Source: Myxococcales bacterium | Lineage (GTDB): Bacteria; Myxococcota_A; Polyangia; Haliangiales; Haliangiaceae | Length of the DNA: 64,000 bases | Direction of reading: 5' to 3' | NCBI GenBank assembly: GCA_016717005.1 | Contig: JADJUF010000037.1 | Span: 1,116,001 to 1,180,000 of the forward strand | Part shown: positions 51,710 through 61,895 of the stretch, piece after piece | Numbering within the stretch: position 1 is the first letter of the stretch | Layout of the letters: every line of letters starts with the position of its first letter | Translations under genes and position numbers: made by a program | The notes under the pieces: generated by a model | What the model was told of the DNA's origin: nothing | Database searches by the model: none | Seen by the model: the letters and a program-made list of their open reading frames with translations, nothing else

Positions 51710-52327
51710 ATGCAGCCAGCGCCGCCGGGATCTCCACCGCCCGGGTCTCCCCCGGGCGCTCCGCCGCCGGGTTACCCAGTGGGCTACCCACCGGCCGGCT
51801 ATCCGCCGCCGGGCTACGGCTATCCGCCGCCGCGCAAGCAGTCGCTCGTGTGGCTGTGGATCACGCTCGGCGTCGTCGGCGCCGTGATGGTGCTCGGCAT
51901 CCTGGCGGCGGTCGCGATCCCGTCGTTCATGAGCTACCAGCAGAAGGCCAAGCGCAGCGAGGCCGAGCTCAACCTCAACGCCATCAGCAAGGCCGCGCGC
52001 CGCTCCTACGCCGAGAACGGCATGTTCCCGACGACGGCCGCGGGGCGGACGCCGAGCGAGCCATGCTGCATGGGACCGAACCACCGGTGCGCGCCCGATC
52101 CTGCGGCGTGGGCGGTCGAGCCGTGGCAGTCGCTCGACTTCGAGCCGTACGAGCGCCACTACTTTCAGTACACGTACACGCCCAGCGCCGACGGGCAGGG
52201 CTTCACCGTCACCGCGATCGGCGATCTCGACTGCGACGGCGAGGAGGTCGTCTTCACGCTCACCGGCGGGGCCTCGGGTGGCAACCCGAGCGTGGGGGAG
52301 ATCGAGCGGCCGACCAACCGGGACTGA
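51710..52327 (+). CDS. Type IV pilin-like protein without a prepilin leader
   Basis: 205 residues. Residues 1-42 are Pro/Gly/Tyr-rich (PPGYPVGYPPAGYPPPGYGY). A transmembrane helix (46-72) ends VLGILAAVAIPSFMSYQQKA, which matches the N-terminal helix of type IV pilins, followed by KRSEAELNLNAISKAARRSY and ENGMFPTTA as in major pilins. A C-terminal beta domain with four Cys follows (PSEPCCMGPNHRCAP, DLDCDGEE). The usual prepilin cleavage site (Gly then Phe-Thr-Leu-Ile-Glu) is missing: aligned positions are Leu, Trp, Ile, Thr, Leu, Gly. It may stay membrane-anchored with a proline-rich cytoplasmic tail. Confidence 0.83.
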   Translation: MQPAPPGSPPPGSPPGAPPPGYPVGYPPAGYPPPGYGYPPPRKQSLVWLWITLGVVGAVMVLGILAAVAIPSFMSYQQKAKRSEAELNLNAISKAARRSYAENGMFPTTAAGRTPSEPCCMGPNHRCAPDPAAWAVEPWQSLDFEPYERHYFQYTYTPSADGQGFTVTAIGDLDCDGEEVVFTLTGGASGGNPSVGEIERPTNRD

Positions 52328-52334
52328 CGCGCGC

Positions 52335-53207
52335 GTGCCGCGGCAGGCGACGTTCGCGCGCGACGGCGTGGTCCAGGTCCTCGGCGCGGTGGCGCCCGAC
52401 GAGGTCGCGGCGCTGCGCGCGAGCGTGTGGGCGACGCTGGCGGCGCACGGGCTCGAGCGCGACGACCCGCGCACCTGGAGGCCTGGCGGCGGGCTCGGGC
52501 TGGTCGAGATCGCGGGCGCGCTGCGGCCGGGCCCCGCCGCCGTCGACGTGCTGTGGGCGATCGGCCGGGCCCCGGCGTTCGCGACGTTGCCGGCGGCGCT
52601 CACCCGCGCGGTCGACGACGTCTTCGGGATCGGCCGCTGGGCGCCGGTCGACGATCAGCACGGCGGCCTGGCCGCGCCGAACTTCCCGAGCGGTGCGCGG
52701 GCGTGGGCCGTGCCGCACGCGGCCTGGCACGTCGACGAGCCGACCGCCGCGAGCCAGGCGATGGCGTGGGGGCTGCTAGCGTTCCTGTTCCTCGACGACG
52801 TCGCGCCCGGCGGCGGCGCGACCGTCGCGGTCGCCGGCTCGCACCGATGGCTGGGCGCGGTCGCGACCGCGCGCGCCGGTCGGGCGCCACCGGAGCTGGT
52901 GACCACCGAGGTCGCGCTGGCCGCGCGCGCCGGTCGGGCGCCGACGGAGCTCGTGACCACCGACGTCGCGCTGGCCGCGCTCGGCCGCGACGCGCCGGAA
53001 CTCGCGGGGTTGTGCCGGCCCGATGGCGAGCGTCCCGCGCTCGAGGCGCCCTACCGCGCGCGCGGGGTCGAGCTGCGGGTCGTCGAGCTCACCGGCGCGC
53101 CGGGCGACCTCGTGCTGATGGATCCGCGGCTCTTGCACACGGTGTCGGCCAACGTGTCGACGCGCGCGCGGCTGACCATGCGGCTGGTGTGCGCGCGGCA
53201 GGCCTGA
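52335..53207 (+). CDS. Phytanoyl-CoA dioxygenase (PhyH)-family protein
   Basis: 290 residues from GTG 52335, just after the pilin-like gene. Fe(II)/2-oxoglutarate oxygenase pattern: FARDGVVQVLGAVAPDEVAA at the N-terminus, the HxD metal pair in AAWHVDEPTAASQ (~131-135), GATVAVAGSHRWLG, and a distal His in MDPRLLHTVSAN (~267). An 18-residue unit RAGRAPPELVTTEVALAA is duplicated in tandem (54 bp, from ~52871), probably a recent insertion in a loop. Hydroxylates an unknown small molecule. Its 3' end is copied downstream. Confidence 0.82.
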   Translation: MPRQATFARDGVVQVLGAVAPDEVAALRASVWATLAAHGLERDDPRTWRPGGGLGLVEIAGALRPGPAAVDVLWAIGRAPAFATLPAALTRAVDDVFGIGRWAPVDDQHGGLAAPNFPSGARAWAVPHAAWHVDEPTAASQAMAWGLLAFLFLDDVAPGGGATVAVAGSHRWLGAVATARAGRAPPELVTTEVALAARAGRAPTELVTTDVALAALGRDAPELAGLCRPDGERPALEAPYRARGVELRVVELTGAPGDLVLMDPRLLHTVSANVSTRARLTMRLVCARQA

Positions 53208-53420
53208 CGCGCGGATCGCGGGGGCGCTGGCTGCGGGGCGTCGAGCTCATCGGCGCCGCGGGCGACCTCGTGCTGATGGATCCGCGCCTCCTGCACACGG
53301 TCTCGGCCAACGGGTTGACGCGGGCGCGCCTGACCATGCGGCTGGTGCGCGCGCGGCCGGCCTGACGCGCCTTACCGCGCGCGGCGTCGAGCCGGGCGAC
53401 CTGGTGCGGAGGCCTGACGC
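53056..53420. repeat. Downstream copies of the PhyH-like gene's 3' end
   Basis: The last ~50 codons (containing GGGCGACCTCGTGCTGATGG, 53102) recur at 53260, offset 158 bp, through to a copied GGCCTGACGCGCC (53365). A third short remnant (CGGCGTCGAGCCGGGCGACC) lies at about 53381-53415. The first copy still reads as RGVELIGAAGDLVLMDPRLL but lacks a start. Confidence 0.92.
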
Positions 53421-53487
53421 GCCGCGACCGGGTGCGACGGGGCGCGACCGCTTGACGCCGGCGCGGCGGGCACGTAAGCCCGCAGGC

Positions 53488-55535
<2,048 letters not shown>

Positions 55536-55542
<7 letters not shown>

Positions 55543-55901
55543 GGGGACAGGCTCCTACCCTCCATCTGGCTGAAATCACGATGGAATTTCGGCGTACCGC
55601 GGCCGAAAAAGGGACAGGCTCCTACCCTCCAAGATACTGATCTCACGGAGCTTTTCCGCCCCACCGCGGCTGAATCTCACTCGCCGTCGAGCGGTCGGGG
55701 CGCTCGAGCCGCAGGCTGCAAATAAGGGGACAGGCTCCTACCCTCCATCTGGCTGAAATCACGATGGAATTTCGGCGTACCGCGGCCGAAAAAGGGACAG
55801 GCTCCTACCCTCCAAGATACTGATCTCACGGAGCTTTTCCGCCCCACCGCGGCTGAATCTCACTCGCCGTCGAGCGGTCGGGGCGCTCGAGCCGCAGGCT
55901 G
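55536..55901. repeat. 183-bp tandem duplication containing the transposase 3' end
   Basis: 55536-55718 and 55719-55901 are identical in every line compared. Each starts CAAATAAGGGGACAGG, contains two GGGACAGGCTCC cores, and ends with the last ~75 bp of the transposase gene (CGAGCCGCAGGCTG). Only the second copy is joined to the full gene. The S9 peptidase TAA lies in the first copy. Confidence 0.96.
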
Positions 55902-56688
55902 TAGTCCTCCATCCCGTCCACCCCGTCATCGACCGGCGCCTGACCGGGCGCTCCCAGGTACGCCGCGACCAGCTCGCGGTAGCGCCGAGCGCGCTGCTCG
56001 GCGGTCGCGCCAAGCGCGCCATACCACGGGCTCGGCGTCCACATCGCCGGCGGGATGCGTCCGCCCTTCACGCCAGCGTGTAGCGGCCCCGTCGACCAGG
56101 CGTGGGTGAACGGATCGATGATGCGCTTCGCGCGATACGCGTTCACGTCGTTGTAGATCGTGACCGTCATCAGGTACGTGTCGTCGAGGATCGGCTTCGA
56201 GTGGAAGCGCTCCTCGAACAGCTTGCCGCTCGCGGAGCGCGCCGCGTTCCGAAGCTGTGCGTAGCGTTGCCCGGCTCGCTGGACCAGCGTCGCCAGCGCG
56301 ACCTTGGTCGGCGGCTTCGCGACCATGTGGACGTGGTTGGACATCAGCGTGAGCTGGTGCAGCACACACTCGCTCGCCTTGAGGCCGTGGTCGAGGCATC
56401 GGACGAACAGCGCGTAGTCTCCGGACGACGAGAACAGCCGGCGGCGGTTGTTGCCGCGGAGATAGAGATGGTGGGGAACTCCGGGAACGACGAGGCGAGC
56501 TTGGCGTGGCATCGCCAGGGGTTTCGACCGCTCGGACGTGAAGTTGCTTCGGACTGAATCGTCGCGGTACGGTCGAAAACACCTTCAATATCGAGCGGTT
56601 AGCCTGGTAGAGCCTGTCCCCTTTTCGGCCGCGGCACCCCCGAATTCAGCAATGATATCATCGAGATGGAGGGTAGGAGCCTGTCCCC
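55543..56688. mobile_element. RAYT element with GGGACAGGCTCC inverted arrays
   Basis: A REP-associated tyrosine transposase gene is framed by a perfect 21-bp inverted repeat starting GGGGACAGGCTCCTACC (55543-55563) and its complement (56668-56688). Cores point right at 55544, 55611, 55727 and 55794 and left at 56610 and 56676. The inner sequences TCGGCGTACCGCGGCCGAAA and CTTTTCGGCCGCGG pair across the gene. Inserted between convergent genes, directly at the S9 peptidase stop codon. Same repeat family as 8367-8971. Confidence 0.9.
55826..56512 (-). CDS. REP-associated tyrosine transposase (Y1_Tnp, IS200-like)
   Basis: 228 residues. N-terminus MPRQARLVVPGVPHHLYLRG is typical of RAYTs. The HUH motif is SNHVHMV (His60, His62). 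The catalytic tyrosine is probably Tyr120 in VTIYNDVNAYRAKR, matching the family's 'RYIxxNPVRA' block. The basic segment RRRYRELVAAYLG-like near the C-terminus fits the family. The enzyme would cut and rejoin single-stranded DNA at the flanking GGGACAGGCTCC palindromes. The last ~25 codons are duplicated downstream. All key residues are present, so it may be active. Confidence 0.92.
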   Translation of the reverse strand: MPRQARLVVPGVPHHLYLRGNNRRRLFSSSGDYALFVRCLDHGLKASECVLHQLTLMSNHVHMVAKPPTKVALATLVQRAGQRYAQLRNAARSASGKLFEERFHSKPILDDTYLMTVTIYNDVNAYRAKRIIDPFTHAWSTGPLHAGVKGGRIPPAMWTPSPWYGALGATAEQRARRYRELVAAYLGAPGQAPVDDGVDGMEDYSLRLERPDRSTASEIQPRWGGKAP

Positions 56689-56741
56689 AAGCAACCGCGG
56701 GGCGGGCCGGCCGATAGGTGGCCATGTCCAAGCCGATCAGC

Positions 56742-57614
56742 TCACGAGTCGACGACGGGGAGATGCAGGCGGCCGCCGCGGGCGATGGGGAGGGCGGCGG
56801 CGTGGGCGGCGCGGGGCGCAGGCGCGGCGGCGGGGCGGATGTCGGGAGCGCGGTCGGCCCAGGCGCGCGCGACGTCGCGATCGAGGAGGTGCGTGGGCCG
56901 CACGTTGCGGAGCGCGTTGAGCATGACCGAGCGCACGTGCGGGTTGGTGCGCTCGAGGTCGGCGAGCAGCGCGGTCATCGCGTCGCGCTTGAGGCCGTCC
57001 TGCGACCCGCACAGGTTGCACGGGATGATCGGGAACGCCAGCTCGGCGGCGAGCTCGCCGATGTCGCGCTCGGCGCACTCGATCAGCGGGCGGACGACGT
57101 CGAAGCGATCGTCGTCGGTGCGGTAGCTCGCCGGCATCGCCTGGAGCTTGCCGCTGTAGAACAGGTTCAAGAGGAACGTCTCGAGCGAGTCGTCGCGGTG
57201 GTGGCCGAGCGCGATCTTGGTGCAGCCGAGCCGCGCCGCCGCCGTGTACAGGATGCCGCGCCGCAGCCGCGAGCACAGCGAGCAGTAGGTCTGCGACGCG
57301 TCGAGCCGATCGGTGACGACGGCGTAGGTGTCCTCCTGCAAGATCTCGAACGGCTGGCCGCTGGCCTCGAGGAACCCCCGCAGGCTCGCGCCGTCGTAGC
57401 CGGGCTGGACCTGGTCGAGGTGCACGGCGATCAGCTCGACCTTGAACGGCAGCCGCGGCACCATCTTGGTGAGCAGGTGGAACAGCGTGTAGCTGTCCTT
57501 GCCGCCGGACATGGCGACCATCACGCGGTCGCCGGGCGCGAGCAGCTGGTACGTCTCGCAGGTGTCCTTGACCTGCCGGTACAGGAGCTTCTCGAGGCGG
57601 CGCAGCTCGGACAT
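56742..57614 (-). CDS. ttcA: tRNA 2-thiocytidine biosynthesis protein TtcA
   Basis: 290 residues from ATG 57614; an ATG three codons earlier (57623) overlaps the predicted -10 TAGGAT and is less likely. PP-loop SGGKDSYTLF, the CSLCSRLRRGILY cysteine pair that binds an iron-sulfur cluster with IIPCNLCGSQDGLKRD, and GHHRDDSLETFLLNLFY. It thiolates C32 of certain tRNAs in an ATP-dependent reaction. tRNA-Arg(ACG) in this window has C32 and is a likely substrate; tRNA-Ser(GCT) has T32. The last ~40 residues are a Pro/Ala/Arg-rich extension. Confidence 0.95.
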   Translation of the reverse strand: MSELRRLEKLLYRQVKDTCETYQLLAPGDRVMVAMSGGKDSYTLFHLLTKMVPRLPFKVELIAVHLDQVQPGYDGASLRGFLEASGQPFEILQEDTYAVVTDRLDASQTYCSLCSRLRRGILYTAAARLGCTKIALGHHRDDSLETFLLNLFYSGKLQAMPASYRTDDDRFDVVRPLIECAERDIGELAAELAFPIIPCNLCGSQDGLKRDAMTALLADLERTNPHVRSVMLNALRNVRPTHLLDRDVARAWADRAPDIRPAAAPAPRAAHAAALPIARGGRLHLPVVDS

Positions 57615-57621
57615 CGGCGGC

Positions 57622-57627
57622 ATCCTA
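57622..57627 (-). promoter_or_regulatory. -10-like TAGGAT 7 nt before the start codon
   Basis: Minus-strand TAGGAT, then GCCGCCG, then ATG 57614. Supports the shorter ttcA start. Confidence 0.45.
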
Positions 57628-57700
57628 CGGGGCCTCGGCGCCGGCGCAAGGGTGTTCGGCCCGCCGGCCCCGTCGATTTCGCACGCCCGGGGTCGATCGC

Positions 57701-57732
57701 GGTTGAACCCCTCGGACCTTCACACCTATGGT
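57701..57732 (+). promoter_or_regulatory. Promoter with -10 TATGGT 5 nt before the start codon
   Basis: GGTTGAAC (57701-57708, -35-like TTGAAC at 57703) is followed 18 bp later by TATGGT (57727-57732), then GCCCT and ATG 57738. The same arrangement precedes the related gene at 58817. Confidence 0.6.
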
Positions 57733-57737
57733 GCCCT

Positions 57738-58553
57738 ATGGGCATTCGACTCGTGATGGCGGTCGCGCTGATGGGTACGCTGGGGCTCGGCTGCGACCAC
57801 GTCGACGAAGGCACCCCGGACGCGCCCGACTCGTGCGCGCCGGTCGACGACGGCAACGAGTGCACGACCGATGGCTGCGACGGCGATCTGCCGAACCACA
57901 CGCCCCGCACGGGCGCGTCATGCACCGGCGGCGGCACCTGCAGCGCGGCCGGCGCGTGCTCGACCAACGGCGTCTGCGGTGACGGCACGAGGTCCGGCGC
58001 CGAGGCGTGCGACGACCACAACACCACGCCGCTCGACGGGTGCGGGCCGACCTGCGCGAACGAGCCGACCGAGGTCGAGCCCAACGAGGACGGCACGCCC
58101 ACCGAGGGCAGCACGACCGATCCGCTCGGCAACGACTTTGACGCCACGGCGGTCGCCAACGCCAACGCCAACATGGCGCGCGTGCCGCTCGACGTCGGCC
58201 TCGGCGACGCCGCGGTGCTGGCGGCGCTCCAGCCAGCGGGCGACGAGGACGTCTTCGCCGTCACCAACTCGAGCGCGCTCACCCAGAGCGTCCGCTTCGA
58301 CGTCTGGAACCGTCAGGCCACGTTCGGCTACGGCGCGTCGTGCGGCATCCTCCTCGACGTGGGGATGAACATCCGCGACGCCACCGGCGCGGTCCTGGCC
58401 AGCAACGACGATCGCAACGCGTCGAACGATCGTTGCCCCGGCCTCGACTACGACCTGGCGCCGGGCCAGCGGGTCTACGTGCACATCGTCGAGTTCGGCG
58501 ACAACATGCCGGCGCAGGCGTACGGCATCACGATGCACCCGACGCCGCGCTGA
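57738..58553 (+). CDS. Cysteine-rich (DUF4215-type) lipoprotein
   Basis: 271 residues. Lipobox LGLGC, cysteine at residue 19. Residues ~30-75 (CAPVDDGNECTTDGC ... TGGGTCSAAGAC) are nearly shared with the next gene. One DUF4215-type repeat follows (CGDGTRSGAEACDDHNTTPL). The C-terminal ~140 residues are a beta-sandwich resembling the bacterial pre-peptidase C-terminal domain (DVFAVTNSSALTQSVRFDVW, YDLAPGQRVYVHIVEFG). Predicted surface lipoprotein. Paralogous to the gene at 58817 in N-terminus and promoter. Confidence 0.83.
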   Translation: MGIRLVMAVALMGTLGLGCDHVDEGTPDAPDSCAPVDDGNECTTDGCDGDLPNHTPRTGASCTGGGTCSAAGACSTNGVCGDGTRSGAEACDDHNTTPLDGCGPTCANEPTEVEPNEDGTPTEGSTTDPLGNDFDATAVANANANMARVPLDVGLGDAAVLAALQPAGDEDVFAVTNSSALTQSVRFDVWNRQATFGYGASCGILLDVGMNIRDATGAVLASNDDRNASNDRCPGLDYDLAPGQRVYVHIVEFGDNMPAQAYGITMHPTPR

Positions 58554-58777
58554 CGCCGTCGATGGTGGGCAGCCGGCGGATCGACGACGCGGCGCTTGCC
58601 CCCCGTTGCTATCGAGGATTGGTCCACGCGGTGTGAGGACTCGCGTCGTGGCGGGGCGGGGTTTGCCGCCGAGGACAATGGGCCGACGGCCGGCGCGTTG
58701 AATATCAGGTCCGACCATGGTTGCGCGTGCGCGACGCCACGCGCGACAGACGCGGTCGCGCGGGCCGGATCGATCTC

Positions 58778-58809
58778 GGTTGAAGCGAGCGATCGCCTCG
58801 GCCTAAGGT
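58778..58809 (+). promoter_or_regulatory. Promoter with -10 TAAGGT 7 nt before the start codon
   Basis: GGTTGAAG (58778-58785, -35-like TTGAAG at 58780) is followed 18 bp later by TAAGGT (58804-58809), then GCGCCTC and ATG 58817. Upstream GATCTCGGTTGAA parallels GATCGCGGTTGAA before 57738. Confidence 0.6.
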
Positions 58810-58816
58810 GCGCCTC

Positions 58817-61774
58817 ATGCGAACTCGTCTCCTACTTCTCTCAGCGATCCTCGCCGGCTCGCTCCTCGCCGCGTGCGGCGACGACGGCGGCAGCCCCACG
58901 GTCGACGCGCGCCCCGTCGACGCGCCCATGTGCACCCCTGTGGACGACTCTAACGAGTGCACCACTGACGAGTGCGTGAACAACGCGCCGGTGAACACAC
59001 CACGCACCGGCGAGGCCTGCGCCGGCGGCGGCACCTGCAGCGCGACCGGCGCCTGCGTCGTGCCGAGCTGCACCGACACCATCATGAACGGCAATGAGAC
59101 CGGCGTCGACTGCGGCGGCTCGTGCGCCCCGACGAACACGTGCGACACCGGCGAGGGCTGCGCCATCGGCGCCGACTGCACCAGCGGCGTGTGCGGGACG
59201 GCGATGACCTGCCTGGCGCCCGCGTGCGGCGACGGCGTCGTCCAGGCCGGCGAGATGTGCGACGACGGCAACATGACCAACGGCGACGGCTGCGACGACG
59301 GCACCGGCGGCACCTGCCGCGCGACCGGCTGCGGCAATGGCGTCGTGACCGGCACCGAGGTCTGCGACGACGGCAACGCCGACAACGGCGACGGCTGCGA
59401 CAACAACTGCACCGTCACCGGCTGCGGCAACGGCGTCACGACCGGCCCCGAGGCCTGCGACGACGGCAACACCGCCGCCGCGGACGGCTGCTCGGACGTG
59501 TGCGCCGTCGAGACCGGCTTCACCTGCACCACCGTGGTGCCCTCGGTCTGCACCGCGATCTGCGGCGACGGCCTGATCCTCGGCGCCGAGACCTGCGACC
59601 AGGGCGCCGGCAACGTCACCCCCGGCGACGGCTGCGACGCCAGCTGCCAGGCCGAGGGCGGCTGGCTGTGCACCAACACGCCATCCGCGTGCCTCCAGCT
59701 CATCACCTGCGGCGCTGGCGAGACCGCGGTGACCGCCGCCTCGTCCACCCCGATCGCGATCCCCGACAACAACGCGACTGGGATCACGTCGGCGGTGACG
59801 GTGACCTCGACCGCGGTGACCACCCGCGCGGTGGTGTACATCGGCGACCTCGCCCACACCTGGGATTCCGACGTCGACATGTACCTGACCAACGGTCGGG
59901 TGCGGATCGATCTGTCGACCGACAACGGCGGCTCCGGCGCGAACTACGTCGGCACGCTGCTCACCGACGCCGCGGCGGCCTCGATCACCTCGGCGGTGGC
60001 GCCGATGACCGGGTCGTTCCGCCCCGAGCTCCCGCTCGCGCGGTTCATCGGCCAGCTCGCCGGCGGCGCCTGGACGCTCGAGGTCAGCGACGACACGACC
60101 GGCGACACCGGCACGCTCAACGCGTGGGCGCTGGCGCTGTGCACCAGCCCGACCGCGGCGCAGTGCGGCAACGGCGTCGCGGACGCTGGCGAGGAGTGCG
60201 ACGACGGCAACACCGATGACACCGACGCCTGCACCACGTACTGCGGCCTCACCGACGGCTGCGGCGACGGCAACCTCGACGCCGGCGAGCAGTGCGACGA
60301 CGACAACATCGTCTCGGGCGACGGCTGCTCGTCGACCTGCCAGCTCGAGATCGCGTGCGGCGCCGGCCAGACGCCGGTGATCGTCTCGAACAACACGCCG
60401 GTGGCGATCCCCGACAACGACCAGGTCACGGGCGCGACCAGCCCGGTCACGGTCGCGCAGGTCGGCGCGGTGGTCGCGGCCCAGGTGTTCATCGGGTCGC
60501 TGACCCACACGTTCGACGCCGACGTCGACATGTACCTGGTGAGCCCCGGCGGGCGCCGGCGCGAGCTGTCGACCGACAACGGCTCCGGCAATGACAACTA
60601 CCTCGGCACGCTGCTCGCTGACACCGCGACCACCGCGGTCACCGCCGGGGCCGCGCCGTTCACGGGCTCGTTCCGGCCCGAGCAGTCGCTGGCGACCACC
60701 GCCGGGGTCGACTTCCGCGCCCAGAACGCGGCCGGGACCTGGAACCTCCGGGTCTTCGACGACTTGGGCGGCGACACGGGCACGCTCAACAGCTGGACGC
60801 TGCTCCTGTGCGTCGATCCGGCGGCGCCGTACTGCGGCGATGGCGCGACCGGCCCGGCCGAGGAGTGCGACGACGGCAACACCACCAACACCGACGCGTG
60901 CAGCAACGTCTGCACGATCGTCGACGGCTGCGGCGACGGCAACCTCGACGCCGGCGAGACCTGCGACGACGACAACATCGCGAGCGGCGACGGCTGCTCG
61001 GCGACGTGCCAGGTCGAGCCCAACTACCTGTGCAGCGGCACCCCGTCGGTGTGCGTGCCGGTCATCTGCGGCGACGGCATCATCGCCGGCACCGAGACCT
61101 GCGACGACGGCAACACCACCGCCAGCGACGGCTGCTCGGCGGCCTGCGCGGTCGAGGCCGGGTTCTACTGCGGCAGCGCGCCGTCGCTGTGCCGGCCGAC
61201 GCCGACGACCGTCTCGCTGGCCTGCACCGACATGACCGGGGCGACCACCCTGAACGCGACCGGCGATGACGTGGTGTCGGCCGCGGTCGCGCTGCCGTTC
61301 GCCTACACGCTCTATGGCACGGCGGTCACGCACTTCCGCGTGTCGTCGAACGGCTACCTCGGCCTGGTGACCAGCGCGACGGGCACCGTGGCGTCCGCGT
61401 TCTCGAACACGACGCTGCCGACCACGGCGACGCCGAACGGCATGCTGGCGCCGTTCTGGGACGACCTCGACCTCACGGGCACCGGCACGCGGTACCTCGT
61501 GACCGGCGCGGGCCCGACCCAGAAGCTGACCATCGAGTGGAACGCGTTGACGTTCTCGACCGTCGCGACGCTGGTGTTCCAGGCCCAGCTCACCCCGGAC
61601 GGCTTCGTCGAGTACCACTACTGCTCGGGCACGGGCGACGCCGCCCGGGCGAGCGGCAGCTCGGCGACGATCGGGGCGGAGAACCTGGCCGGCACGGTCG
61701 GCCGCGCCTTCAGCTTCAACGTCGTCAACTCGGTGACGCCGGGCACCACCGCGCTGCGGTGGGACGTCCACTGA
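58817..61774 (+). CDS. Large surface lipoprotein with DUF4215 repeats, two P-type domains and a NIDO-like C-terminus
   Basis: 985 residues from ATG 58817 (a GTG at 58808 is in frame but overlaps the -10). Lipobox LLAAC, cysteine at residue 20. At least eight DUF4215-type repeats occur, e.g. CGDGVVQAGEMCDDGN, CGNGVVTGTEVCDDGN, CGDGNLDAGEQCDDDN. Two related beta-sandwich domains (~300-445 and ~515-670; IAIPDNN ... GTLNAWALALC and VAIPDND ... GTLNSWTLLLC) match the P/Homo-B proprotein convertase domain, here without a protease. The C-terminal ~190 residues (FRVSSNGYLGL, LAPFWDDLDLTG) resemble a nidogen-type domain. Likely adhesive or ligand-binding on the cell surface. Confidence 0.88.
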   Translation: MRTRLLLLSAILAGSLLAACGDDGGSPTVDARPVDAPMCTPVDDSNECTTDECVNNAPVNTPRTGEACAGGGTCSATGACVVPSCTDTIMNGNETGVDCGGSCAPTNTCDTGEGCAIGADCTSGVCGTAMTCLAPACGDGVVQAGEMCDDGNMTNGDGCDDGTGGTCRATGCGNGVVTGTEVCDDGNADNGDGCDNNCTVTGCGNGVTTGPEACDDGNTAAADGCSDVCAVETGFTCTTVVPSVCTAICGDGLILGAETCDQGAGNVTPGDGCDASCQAEGGWLCTNTPSACLQLITCGAGETAVTAASSTPIAIPDNNATGITSAVTVTSTAVTTRAVVYIGDLAHTWDSDVDMYLTNGRVRIDLSTDNGGSGANYVGTLLTDAAAASITSAVAPMTGSFRPELPLARFIGQLAGGAWTLEVSDDTTGDTGTLNAWALALCTSPTAAQCGNGVADAGEECDDGNTDDTDACTTYCGLTDGCGDGNLDAGEQCDDDNIVSGDGCSSTCQLEIACGAGQTPVIVSNNTPVAIPDNDQVTGATSPVTVAQVGAVVAAQVFIGSLTHTFDADVDMYLVSPGGRRRELSTDNGSGNDNYLGTLLADTATTAVTAGAAPFTGSFRPEQSLATTAGVDFRAQNAAGTWNLRVFDDLGGDTGTLNSWTLLLCVDPAAPYCGDGATGPAEECDDGNTTNTDACSNVCTIVDGCGDGNLDAGETCDDDNIASGDGCSATCQVEPNYLCSGTPSVCVPVICGDGIIAGTETCDDGNTTASDGCSAACAVEAGFYCGSAPSLCRPTPTTVSLACTDMTGATTLNATGDDVVSAAVALPFAYTLYGTAVTHFRVSSNGYLGLVTSATGTVASAFSNTTLPTTATPNGMLAPFWDDLDLTGTGTRYLVTGAGPTQKLTIEWNALTFSTVATLVFQAQLTPDGFVEYHYCSGTGDAARASGSSATIGAENLAGTVGRAFSFNVVNSVTPGTTALRWDVH

Positions 61775-61808
61775 GCTGAGCGCCGCGGCGCGTCCGCGCA
61801 GTCGTCCT

Positions 61809-61848
61809 ACGGCCGGTCGGGTTCGCCCCACCGGCCGTTCGCATTTTT
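61809..61848 (+). terminator. Rho-independent terminator between convergent genes
   Basis: ACGGCCGGT (61809-61817) and ACCGGCCGT (61830-61838) form a 9-bp perfect stem, followed by TCGCATTTTT. It ends the DUF4215 lipoprotein transcript. Confidence 0.8.
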
Positions 61849-61895
61849 CGGCGGACCGGCATCCTCGACGGCCTGGGGCCGTCCGGCGGCCCGCG

